Positions 34,248 through 41,068 of a stretch of DNA of 64,000 nt are shown here, in pieces (the stretch's first letter is position 1; the number at the start of each line of letters is the position of its first letter). This DNA comes from Gp6-AA40 sp036407095 (GTDB lineage Bacteria; Acidobacteriota; Vicinamibacteria; Vicinamibacterales; UBA2999). The notes under the pieces were generated by a model. It ran no database searches, was not told the origin of the DNA, and saw only the letters and a list, made by a program, of their open reading frames with translations. The position numbers and the translations under genes are program-made. The stretch spans positions 60,778 to 124,777 of the forward strand of contig DASWZV010000099.1 in assembly GCA_036407095.1 (NCBI GenBank), given 5' to 3'.

Positions 34248-35507
34248 TCAAGGCAGCCGCGCGACCGCGGCCTTGACCTGCTGCGCGCCCTCGTTGCCTT
34301 CGGTCCACGCCAACACCAGCTCGTTGCCGCTGCGCGCTACGCGCGGGTATCCGCTCACTCCGCCCTGACCGTCTGCGATCGTGATCGACGCTGACCGCGC
34401 CCCCGATCGCTCGACGCGCCGCATCTTGACCTGGCTGCGCCCGGCCGCGAACTCCACCCACGTGGCCACGGCCGACCCGTCGTCGAGCAGGGTGATGCCG
34501 ACGTATCCACGTGACACCTGATCCTCGAGCTGAATCGGCGCGCTCCACGTGCGGCCCGCATCCGACGAGAAGGCCGCGAACGATCGCCCCTTGTTGTCCT
34601 TGGCGTTGAACCACGCGACGGCGACCTGACGTCCGTGAGCGCTCAGCGCCGGCCCGTTCACCGGACACGAGTCGATCTCCCAGCCGTCGTCGTGGACAGC
34701 GGTCGCGTCGGTCCACTTGCTGCCTTCGAGACGCGTGACGGCGATATTGCGAATCTCTTTCTCGCTGCGATCGCGGAATGCCGTGACGGCGCCATCGTCG
34801 GTCACGACGGCGGCGGTGCTGCAGCACTCGCACACGCGCTTGTTCACCATCGCCTCGCTCGTCGGCTTCCACCCCGCATCGAACGTTGCTGCGTAGAGCG
34901 ACACCACGCCGCCTTCGGGATCGGTCGTGTTGTTCTCCTGATCGCGTGCGTCGAGCCAGACGAGGCCGAGACCGCCGGCAGCGGGCTCGAACATCGAGAC
35001 GAAGCCATGCTGCGTTTTCGTCTTGTCGCGATGCGGCTTGACCGCTTGCGACCACGTCTTCCCCTCGTCCTTCGAGTAGGCGAGGAGGATGTCGTACCCC
35101 TCGGCCAGCAGGTTGGTCGTGAGATACCAGTTGGAGACGAGCGTCCCGTCTTTCAGGCGCATCACGGTCGGTGTGTCGGCGGAGCTCAGGAACCAGTTGC
35201 TCCCGGATGCGACGCGTTTGACCTCGGACCATCCGGTCGGCGTGCGTTCGGCGAACTTCAGTGTGGCGGCCTTATCGCCCTGCTCAACCCAGCTCAGAAG
35301 CGCGCCGCGGCTGGAGACAGTGAACTGCGGCTCCATGCTGTGCGTCCCGACCGGCAGCGTCAGCGGTTCGACCTTGACCGCCCACGATGGCGGAGTCGAT
35401 GTGCCGGCGCTCGCCGCCGGTTGTGTGGATGAGGACGAAGGCGGGCCACAGGACGCGGCCACAATGCCGCCGATGATAACGATGACGAGAGCGCGGTCGA
35501 AGATCAT
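34248..35507 (-). CDS. BNR/sialidase-like propeller lipoprotein
   Basis: 419 residues. The signal peptide ends in the lipobox AASC (C20), followed by a Ser/Pro-rich linker of about 20 residues, so it is a lipid-anchored periplasmic or surface protein. Asp-box-like turns are visible: SKDEGKTWSQA and SSDAGRTWSAP. Other propeller strands include GLGLVWLDARDQ and VAVAWFNAKD. The catalytic Arg triad and Tyr of true sialidases cannot be recognised, so an enzymatic call is not justified. A cysteine cluster CECCST near residue 235 is unusual and may bind metal or form disulfides. It diverges from the cytochrome c gene. Confidence 0.85.
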   Translation of the reverse strand: MIFDRALVIVIIGGIVAASCGPPSSSSTQPAASAGTSTPPSWAVKVEPLTLPVGTHSMEPQFTVSSRGALLSWVEQGDKAATLKFAERTPTGWSEVKRVASGSNWFLSSADTPTVMRLKDGTLVSNWYLTTNLLAEGYDILLAYSKDEGKTWSQAVKPHRDKTKTQHGFVSMFEPAAGGLGLVWLDARDQENNTTDPEGGVVSLYAATFDAGWKPTSEAMVNKRVCECCSTAAVVTDDGAVTAFRDRSEKEIRNIAVTRLEGSKWTDATAVHDDGWEIDSCPVNGPALSAHGRQVAVAWFNAKDNKGRSFAAFSSDAGRTWSAPIQLEDQVSRGYVGITLLDDGSAVATWVEFAAGRSQVKMRRVERSGARSASITIADGQGGVSGYPRVARSGNELVLAWTEGNEGAQQVKAAVARLP

Positions 35508-35533
35508 AGTTGGAGCTTAATATACTAGCCGTC

Positions 35534-36262
35534 ATGTTTCGACCGGGGCTGGCGGCGTTGACCGTCCTGCTCGTGAGCGGCATCGCGCTGCGCGCGCAGG
35601 ATTCGACGCCTCGCATCTGGCAGGGTATCTACACCACGGCGCAGGCCGAGCGCGGAAAGGTGACGTTCACCACCGCCTGCCTTCGTTGTCATGGTGCGGA
35701 CCTGTCCGGAACCACGGCGCCTGCGCTCAAGGGCGAGCGATTCCAAGCCACGTGGGGCGGCGATACCGTCGAAGGGCTTTTCGGGAAGATCCGCGACACG
35801 ATGCCGCCCAACTTCGGCACTGTCGTCGACGATCAGGCCAAGCTCGATGTGGTGGCCTTCATCCTTCAGACCAACGGTTATCCTGCGGGCTCGACCGACC
35901 TCGTGATCGACAGCCCGGATCTCTCGGCATCGCAGATCCTGAAGAAGGGCGAGCAGGCGACGGTGCAGAACTTCTCGCTGGTCCAGACCGTCGGCTGTCT
36001 GACGCGCGAGAACGACAAGTGGATGCTGACGCGGACCGCCGAACCGATGACGGCCCGCGACGAGACGCCGTCGGCCCAGGCGCTGGCGAGCGCCACCAAC
36101 CGCCCGTTGGGGACGAAGACATTCCTGCTCTTGAGCACGAAGCCGTTCGACCCTGAGAAGCACGCGGGCCACAAGATGGAAGCGCGCGGACTGATCTACA
36201 ACGAACCGGGTGATCTGCGCCTGACGCTTACCTCGTTGCGGATGGCAGGAGCCTGCCAGTAA
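35534..36262 (+). CDS. Secreted monohaem cytochrome c family protein
   Basis: 242 residues from ATG 35534. The signal peptide ends at ALRAQ. One haem site, C49-L-R-C52-H53 (ACLRCHGADLSG), is followed by ALKGERF, an MPPNFG turn (possible axial Met) and DVVAFILQTNGYPAG, the normal end of a class I cytochrome c domain near residue 115. The C-terminal half (from about residue 120) is a separate beta-rich domain of unknown role with CLTRENDKWMLTR and a final MAGACQ. Such proteins usually pass electrons from periplasmic dehydrogenases to the oxidase. A link to the quinoprotein at 23525 is possible but unproven. Confidence 0.9.
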   Translation: MFRPGLAALTVLLVSGIALRAQDSTPRIWQGIYTTAQAERGKVTFTTACLRCHGADLSGTTAPALKGERFQATWGGDTVEGLFGKIRDTMPPNFGTVVDDQAKLDVVAFILQTNGYPAGSTDLVIDSPDLSASQILKKGEQATVQNFSLVQTVGCLTRENDKWMLTRTAEPMTARDETPSAQALASATNRPLGTKTFLLLSTKPFDPEKHAGHKMEARGLIYNEPGDLRLTLTSLRMAGACQ

Positions 36263-36265
36263 GAC

Positions 36266-36348
36266 GTAGGGTCCGGCTTCAGCCGGACTGCGTACGTAGG
36301 GTCCGGCTGCAGCCGGCCTGCGTACGTAGGGTCCGGCTGCAGCCGGAC
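36266..36348. repeat. Three tandem REP-like palindromes, 30-base period
   Basis: Copies start at 36266, 36296 and 36326, each GTAG then TCCGGCT/AGCCGGA. They are separated by CGTAC-type spacers and lie between the convergent cytochrome c and FmdB-type genes. They have the same sequence class as 8733 and 63365. Confidence 0.85.
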
Positions 36349-36358
36349 CTTTCCCATC

Positions 36359-36589
36359 TCAATTGATCGAACAGCTCCCCGGCCCGCGCGGATCACCGCA
36401 GTGTCCGCACGCACCAACCTCTGACATCGCTGACGTCGATCCGCCGTTGGCGGTGTGCGCGGCGAACACAGACAGGCGGCGCTGCAGCTCCTTGCTGTGA
36501 CACGAGGGGCATTCGGGAGCATCACCGCCGCGAACGAGTGCTTCGAACTCGTGGTCGCATTCCTTGCAGGCGTATTCGTAGAGAGGCAT
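36359..36589 (-). CDS. FmdB-family zinc ribbon protein
   Basis: 76 residues from ATG 36589, the position that gives the family start MPLYEYACKECDHEFE. Two CxxC pairs, CKEC and CPSC, form the rubredoxin-like zinc knuckle typical of FmdB/CxxC-CxxC-SSSS regulators. The C-terminal part is Gly/Ser-rich, with an extra CGHCGDPRGPGSC cysteine set. The exact role is unknown; members are often called putative regulatory proteins. It starts eight bases after the stop of the upstream gene, so the two are cotranscribed. Confidence 0.93.
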   Translation of the reverse strand: MPLYEYACKECDHEFEALVRGGDAPECPSCHSKELQRRLSVFAAHTANGGSTSAMSEVGACGHCGDPRGPGSCSIN

Positions 36590-36597
36590 ACCTTCGA

Positions 36598-37215
36598 TCA
36601 TACCTGACGCCAGGATTCTTTCGGGCCGGCAAGAGCGATCATCGCGGCGAGGGCGGCGTCCTTCTGATCTTTCCCCCATGGCGGCCCGACCAGTTTGCCG
36701 AGCATCTCGATACTCTTCTCGAGCGTGTGCGGTGCGGCCGTCAGCGCGCGTGCGGCGTGATCGTGGAGCTGCTTCTCGGGGATCGCCACGAGGTGCTGAC
36801 CGCACTCGGTCGTTGCGCGTGCGAGCGCGTCGCGGAACATCACACCCTCGGCTTTGTGCATGCGGACGTGCACCGCCAGGATCTCATCGACGGTCCAATC
36901 GGGCATCGGCGGCCCCATGAGCACCCCGCAGCCCGAGACGTCATGACCGCTGTGCGCAGCGCGAGCCAGCGCATCGCGCAACTCCCGCACGGCATGCTGG
37001 CGGGCTGCATCGAGCCCGCGTTCGACCAGACGCTTCGCATCGTGGGCGGAGAGATGCTCGGCCGCGTGATAGGGTTGCTTCGCCCACGACGCGTCCTCCT
37101 CCTCGACGAGCTCGAGACGACGCCGGTCTATGACTTCGAGCGAACACGGGCTGGCGCCAAGGACGACGAGCGAGGCCCAGCCCGAATGCGCTTTCAAACC
37201 AAATGCGACATTCAT
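36598..37215 (-). CDS. Conserved protein of unknown function
   Basis: 205 residues with no signal peptide or membrane segment, so probably cytosolic. N-terminal strands alternate with helices (MNVAFGLKAHSGWASLVVLG, CSLEVIDRRRLELVEEE). The middle is helical, with SAHDAKRLVERGLDAARQHAV and an ILAVHVRMHKAEGVMFRDALARA segment. A VAIPEKQLHDHAARAL motif precedes the tail. The opening resembles small phosphatase-like or actin-fold regulators, but this is a weak impression. It is first in a two-gene operon with the FmdB zinc ribbon. Confidence 0.75.
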   Translation of the reverse strand: MNVAFGLKAHSGWASLVVLGASPCSLEVIDRRRLELVEEEDASWAKQPYHAAEHLSAHDAKRLVERGLDAARQHAVRELRDALARAAHSGHDVSGCGVLMGPPMPDWTVDEILAVHVRMHKAEGVMFRDALARATTECGQHLVAIPEKQLHDHAARALTAAPHTLEKSIEMLGKLVGPPWGKDQKDAALAAMIALAGPKESWRQV

Positions 37216-37338
37216 GATTCAGTGCGTCACTGTGCGCACAGCCGCTCGGCGATGACGCGGGCCATCAGCGATTCCCCCCTGAACGGAATGATGCACCGAC
37301 CGCGTGTAAACCGCCACCTACGGATGGGTTACCCGGAT

Positions 37339-37352
37339 GTGACAGTCGTCAC
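37339..37352. promoter_or_regulatory. Palindrome upstream of a small gene
   Basis: GTGAC-AGTC-GTCAC is a perfect 5-4-5 dyad 80 bases upstream of the small gene at 37432. It could be a regulator binding site; no promoter boxes are evident. Confidence 0.3.
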
Positions 37353-37431
37353 GTTCGATTGGTGACGGACGCGACTCGTCCGAGCCTCGCCCGTCGTCGA
37401 CACTGATCGACAGCAACAGGGAGGATGCGTG

Positions 37432-37608
37432 ATGACTCGATTGGTGGTCGCCCTTGCACTCGTGAGCTCGCTGCTCTCGGCCGTCGACGACGTGCTGACC
37501 TTTCTCGACTCGCTTCGCGATCCAGGTCCGGCCCTCGCCAGTGCAATGACGCAGCTGCTGCAGACGGCCGTGCCATCAAGTGAGTGCGTCGAGGTCGCTC
37601 AACGATGA
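37432..37608 (+). CDS. Small protein (58 residues), possibly exported
   Basis: ATG 37432 follows a strong ribosome binding site (GGGAGG at 37419-37424, spacing seven). The product begins MTRLVVALALVSSLLSAV, a hydrophobic stretch that could be a signal peptide or anchor. It continues DDVLTFLDSLRDPGPA, then a helical AMTQLLQTAVPSSECV segment with one Cys, and ends VAQR. I recognise no family. Support comes from the ribosome binding site, codon bias in line with neighbours, and placement in a 390-base gap between genes. Confidence 0.5.
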   Translation: MTRLVVALALVSSLLSAVDDVLTFLDSLRDPGPALASAMTQLLQTAVPSSECVEVAQR

Positions 37609-37627
37609 CCGAAGGGCTGGCTCTAAA

Positions 37628-37912
37628 GTCGGTGCGATCCGTCCGAGGCGTGTCGGTGCGAACCTGACTGACACGAGTCGGTGCGATCCTGGCTGACACG
37701 AGTCGGTGCAATCCTGACGATTGTCGGTGCGATCCCGCTGGCGTCAGTCGGTGCGATCCTGCTGACGGCTGTCGGTGCGGTTTTGCGCGGGACGGTCGAT
37801 GCAAGATCGCACCGACCCGCGCCAGCCGGATCGCACCGATCCGCGTCAGCGGGATCGCACCGACCCGCGCCAGCCGGATCGCACCGACCCGCGCCAGTAG
37901 GATCGCACCGAC
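37628..37912. repeat. 24-bp tandem repeat array with orientation switch, upstream of typA
   Basis: Eight forward copies of core GTCGGTGCGATC start at 37628, 37652, 37677, 37702, 37723, 37747, 37771 and 37795 (the last two degenerate). They are followed by five inverted copies, GATCGCACCGAC, at 37805, 37829, 37853, 37877 and 37901. Spacing is 24 bases in most steps. The 12-base interval is also partly conserved (GCTGACACGA or CGCTGGCGTCA type forward; CCGCGCCAGCC inverted). The two halves can fold on each other, centred near 37804. The array ends 48 bases before the typA ATG and fills most of the 351-base gap 37609-37959. The same unit recurs at 45606-45640 and 46267-46422. Confidence 0.93.
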
Positions 37913-37959
37913 TGATGTCAGTGAGACCGCGTCAGGAGACGACCCGTTATACTGGAAGG

Positions 37960-39798
37960 ATGTCTTCTCTCCGTAAGGCTGCCCAGATTGCCAACCCGCT
38001 GCGTCGAAACGTGGCGATCATTGCTCATGTCGACCATGGAAAAACCACGTTGGTGGATGCGCTGCTGCGTCAGAGCGGCGCGTTTCGTGCCAACCAGCAG
38101 GTGGCCGAGCGGGTGATGGACAGCATCGACCTCGAGCGTGAGCGCGGCATCACCATCCTGGCCAAGAACACCGCCGTTCATTACGACGATCTCCTCATCA
38201 ACATCGTCGACACGCCCGGGCACGCGGATTTTGGCGGGGAAGTGGAGCGGACGCTCTCGATGGTCGACGGTGTCATGCTGCTGGTGGATGCGTCGGAAGG
38301 GCCGCTGCCGCAGACGCGCTTCGTTCTTCGCAAGGCGCTGGAGCGCGGGCTTCCGCCGATCGTCGTGCTGAACAAAATCGATCGCTCCGACGCGCGGCCG
38401 CAGGAAGTGCTGAACGAGGTCTACGATCTCTTCATCGATCTCGACGCCACCGAGGAGCAGATCGAGTTTCCGGTGTTGTACGCGAACGCGCGGGCGGGGA
38501 CGGCCGGTAAGGAATTGTCTGCGCCCGGCGAGAACCTGCGACCGCTGTTCGAAGCGATCGTGGATCACGTGCCGCCGCCGAGAGGCGATCGGGCCGCGCC
38601 GCTGCAGATGCTGGTCGCGAACCTCGATTCGAGCGACTACCTGGGGCGAATCGCGATCGGCCGGGTCTTCAACGGCACCGTGAAACTGAACGACCAGGTG
38701 AGCGTGCTGAAGCTTGACGGCAGCGAGCAGCAGACCAAGGTGACGAAGCTCTTTGCCTTCGACGGCCTGAAGCGCGTCGAGATCGATCACGCCACCGCCG
38801 GCGACATCGTCTGTCTCGCCGGCATCGACGACATCACCATCGGCGAAACGATCGCCGACGCGGAGCACAAGCTCCGCATTCCACCGATTGCCGTCGACGA
38901 GCCGACGGTGTCGATGATCTTCGGCGTCAACACGTCACCGATGGCCGGGCGCGACGGGCAGTATGTGACCTCTCGCAACCTGCGCGATCGGCTGGCGCGC
39001 GAGCTGCTCGGCAACGTCTCGGTGCGAGTCGAGGACACCGATTCGCCCGAGCAGATGAAAGTGATCGGCCGCGGCGAACTGCAGCTGTCGATTCTCATCG
39101 AGATGATGCGTCGCGAAGGCTACGAGGTGCAGGTGTCACGGCCCGACATCGTGACCAGGATGCTCAACGGCGTTCGCAGCGAACCGGTGGAGGATCTCGT
39201 GATCGACGTGCCCGAGGAATTCCAGGGCGTGGTGATCGCACAAGTGGGGACGCGACGCGGCGTCATGACCAAGATGGTCAATCACGGCAGCGGCCGCGTG
39301 CGTCTCGAGTTCCGCATTCCTGCCCGTGGCTTGATCGGGTTCAGGTCGCAGTTCCTCACCGACACCAAGGGGACCGGCATCATGAACCACCTCTTTGCGG
39401 GGTGGGAGCCGTGGCATGGGGCCATCCCATCTCGTGCGACTGGTGCACTGGTGGCCGATCGCGCGGGCGTCACCACTGCATACGCGATCTACAACCTGCA
39501 GGAACGCGGCGAGATCTTCGTCGAGCCGGCGACCAGCGTCTACGAGGGGATGATCATCGGCGAGAACTCGCGCCCGAACGACATCGATGTGAACGTCACC
39601 AAGGAGAAGAAGCAGACGAACATGCGCGCGTCGACCGCCGATGAGGCCATTCGTCTCATCCCGCCCCGCCTGCTCAGCCTCGAACAGGCGATCGAGTTCA
39701 TCAACGACGACGAGCTCGTCGAAGTGACGCCGAAGAGCATCCGGCTCCGGAAGCGGATCCTCGCGTCGAACATGCGTCCGAAAAAGAGCGAGGACTGA
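37960..39798 (+). CDS. typA: Ribosome-associated GTPase TypA/BipA
   Basis: 612 residues, normal for BipA. This translational GTPase binds the 70S ribosome and aids 50S assembly and stress responses. G motifs: AHVDHGKTT (G1), RGITI (G2), DTPGHADF (G3) and NKID (G4), then EF-G-like domains II, III and V, and the TypA-specific C-terminus (NLQERGEIFVEPATSVYEGMIIGENSR, NMRASTADEAIRL). ATG 37960 gives the conserved start. The frame is open further upstream through the 24-bp repeat array, but that extension is Ser/His/Arg/Ala low complexity with no family match. GGAAGG lies directly against the ATG, while AGGAG at 37934-37938 is far, so initiation signals are weak. Confidence 0.96.
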   Translation: MSSLRKAAQIANPLRRNVAIIAHVDHGKTTLVDALLRQSGAFRANQQVAERVMDSIDLERERGITILAKNTAVHYDDLLINIVDTPGHADFGGEVERTLSMVDGVMLLVDASEGPLPQTRFVLRKALERGLPPIVVLNKIDRSDARPQEVLNEVYDLFIDLDATEEQIEFPVLYANARAGTAGKELSAPGENLRPLFEAIVDHVPPPRGDRAAPLQMLVANLDSSDYLGRIAIGRVFNGTVKLNDQVSVLKLDGSEQQTKVTKLFAFDGLKRVEIDHATAGDIVCLAGIDDITIGETIADAEHKLRIPPIAVDEPTVSMIFGVNTSPMAGRDGQYVTSRNLRDRLARELLGNVSVRVEDTDSPEQMKVIGRGELQLSILIEMMRREGYEVQVSRPDIVTRMLNGVRSEPVEDLVIDVPEEFQGVVIAQVGTRRGVMTKMVNHGSGRVRLEFRIPARGLIGFRSQFLTDTKGTGIMNHLFAGWEPWHGAIPSRATGALVADRAGVTTAYAIYNLQERGEIFVEPATSVYEGMIIGENSRPNDIDVNVTKEKKQTNMRASTADEAIRLIPPRLLSLEQAIEFINDDELVEVTPKSIRLRKRILASNMRPKKSED

Positions 39799-39805
39799 TT
39801 CCTAT

Positions 39806-39829
39806 GGGCCGCCTGAAGGCGGCCCCTAC
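39806..39829. repeat. REP-like palindrome between convergent genes
   Basis: GGGCCGCCT/AGGCGGCCC arms then CTAC (GTAG-headed on the minus strand), eight bases after the typA stop. It is the same class as the pair at 34161-34218. Confidence 0.8.
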
Positions 39830-39875
39830 GTCCTTCAACCTGGCCCAGCCCTGTATCCTGATTCCCGATTCCTCG

Positions 39876-40655
39876 TCAGTCGCCCTGACAGATGTATTCG
39901 AAGATCTCGCCCCCAGGCATCCATGACGACTTCGATGTCGCGGAGATCGTCCACTTGACGGTCCATGGTGCGGTGTATGCGCCCGGATCGTCGATCGTGG
40001 CTTCATAGGAGAGCGTGCGCACGTCAGGACGTTGAAAGCGCTCGGTCAGGTGCAGCTTCTCGGTCGTCGGATACGTCCCGACGATCCACTGTTTCTCGTT
40101 GAAGCCGACGGTGTCGACCACGAGCGTGTCGCCGTCCCAGCGGCCGACGGAATGACCGAGATACGTCGGGCGCAGGTCATCGCCGGTCGGATGCGGGCGC
40201 CCATCCAGATAGATCACACGCCACGAATGTGGCCCGGCGATATTCAGGATGAAGATGCGCTGCTGCTCCGGAACGTCGACGATCTCGAAGCCCGGCGCGT
40301 TGAAGAAGCCGGGTCCGCCGGCGGGCTTGCAGCGCACGAGCGGCGGATAGAGATCGGTGCGTGACGCGCGGTACTCCGACAGCGCGCGGGCCCAGGGCAG
40401 CAACGGCACCTCGGCCGGACGTGGTACGCCGCCGAGACCGGGACGGATCTCCCAATAGCCTCTCTGATCGGGAGTCGATCCGAGGTTCACACGCCCACTG
40501 GCCCACCGTGGCGTCCCGAGGTTCGCCGGCGGCGTTGAAGGCGGCTGCGTTTGAGCACTGACACTGACGCTCACACTCACGACGATGAGCACTGGCTTCC
40601 ACCTCCGCCAAGGCACCGGCGGACAGGTCAGCCAGCGCGGAAACGGCATCCGCAC
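39876..40655 (-). CDS. Secreted protein of the GRWEGDTLVV family, short form
   Basis: 259 residues from GTG 40655; ATG 40649 and GTG 40592 are alternatives. Family landmarks: a RVNLGSTPDQRGYWEIRPG opening, RCKPAGGPGFFNAPGFEIVDVPEQQRIFIL, SWRVIYLDGRPHP, LGHSVGRWDGDTLVVDTVGFNEK, LHLTERFQRPDVRTLSYEATIDDPGAYTAPW, and a C-terminal FEYICQGD. The two conserved Cys (RCK and ICQ) match the other members. The first 20 residues from the earliest start are translated from a dispersed repeat (40604-40624). GTG 40592 gives a cleaner signal peptide (VLIVVSVSVSVSAQ). It follows the DUF6152 gene by three bases, so the two are one operon and probably act together. Confidence 0.85.
   Translation of the reverse strand: MRMPFPRWLTCPPVPWRRWKPVLIVVSVSVSVSAQTQPPSTPPANLGTPRWASGRVNLGSTPDQRGYWEIRPGLGGVPRPAEVPLLPWARALSEYRASRTDLYPPLVRCKPAGGPGFFNAPGFEIVDVPEQQRIFILNIAGPHSWRVIYLDGRPHPTGDDLRPTYLGHSVGRWDGDTLVVDTVGFNEKQWIVGTYPTTEKLHLTERFQRPDVRTLSYEATIDDPGAYTAPWTVKWTISATSKSSWMPGGEIFEYICQGD
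40604..40624. repeat. Dispersed repeat at the 5' end of a secreted-protein gene
   Basis: 18 of 21 bases match 23605-23625 (CCTCCGCCAAGGC type). It overlaps the N-terminal codons of the minus-strand gene at 39876, read there as an LTCPPVPWRRW peptide. Confidence 0.6.
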
Positions 40656-40658
40656 GCG

Positions 40659-41057
40659 CTACCTCATAGTGAGCTTCTGGCCGCTGGCCAGTCGCATCTG
40701 TGTCGTCGGCATCGAGCCCGCCGAATCGCTTCCGTCCTTCGCCAGCGCCGCGTTCTCCACGGTGACGGTGTCGCCGATCTTGAGCGTGTCGCGTTTCCAC
40801 CCGCCGCGCACGAGTGCATAGGGCGGCCCCATCTCGATGCGATAGCGCTTGACGTCGCCGTTCGCGGCCTTCGAATCGAGGTAGACGTAGGCATGCGGGT
40901 TGGCCCAATCGAGCTTGGTCACGACACCGGTGATCGTGATCGGTCTGCTCGAGTCGTATTCAGCGTCGAATGAATGATGCGCGGCAAGCGGGCCGCCAAG
41001 AGCCATCGACCAGAGGATCAGCGCTGCGACGTGATGGATGGGACGTGTGAGTGCCAT
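40659..41057 (-). CDS. DUF6152 family secreted small protein
   Basis: 132 residues. The signal peptide ends LAA, with cleavage predicted before HHSFDAEYDSS. The typical core is SRPITITGVVTKLDWANPHAYVYLD, then GDVKRYRIEMGPPYALVRGGWKRDTLKIGDTVTVENAALAKDG and a TTQMRLASGQKLTMR end. Mature His-His start and NPH are both present. It lies between the fused protein (41069) and the short GRWEGDT protein (39876), with only 11- and 3-base gaps, so three genes share a transcript. Confidence 0.92.
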   Translation of the reverse strand: MALTRPIHHVAALILWSMALGGPLAAHHSFDAEYDSSRPITITGVVTKLDWANPHAYVYLDSKAANGDVKRYRIEMGPPYALVRGGWKRDTLKIGDTVTVENAALAKDGSDSAGSMPTTQMRLASGQKLTMR

Positions 41058-41068
41058 CGTTCTGCCCC

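Noticed and set aside
37349..37804. A 151-codon minus-strand open frame across the small gene and array
   Set aside because: It is an Arg/Ser/His-rich frame that arises from the repeats and high GC, with no family likeness and overlap with a better-supported small gene.
37628..37912. CRISPR array
   Set aside because: Core is 12 bases, period 24, intervals are conserved, orientation flips mid-array, and there are no cas genes.
37681..37959. TypA reading frame extended upstream through the 24-bp array (VGAI then AGSHRP-type repeats)
   Set aside because: The extension is low complexity, derives from repeat DNA, has no ribosome binding site and is absent from the TypA family, whose start fits ATG 37960.
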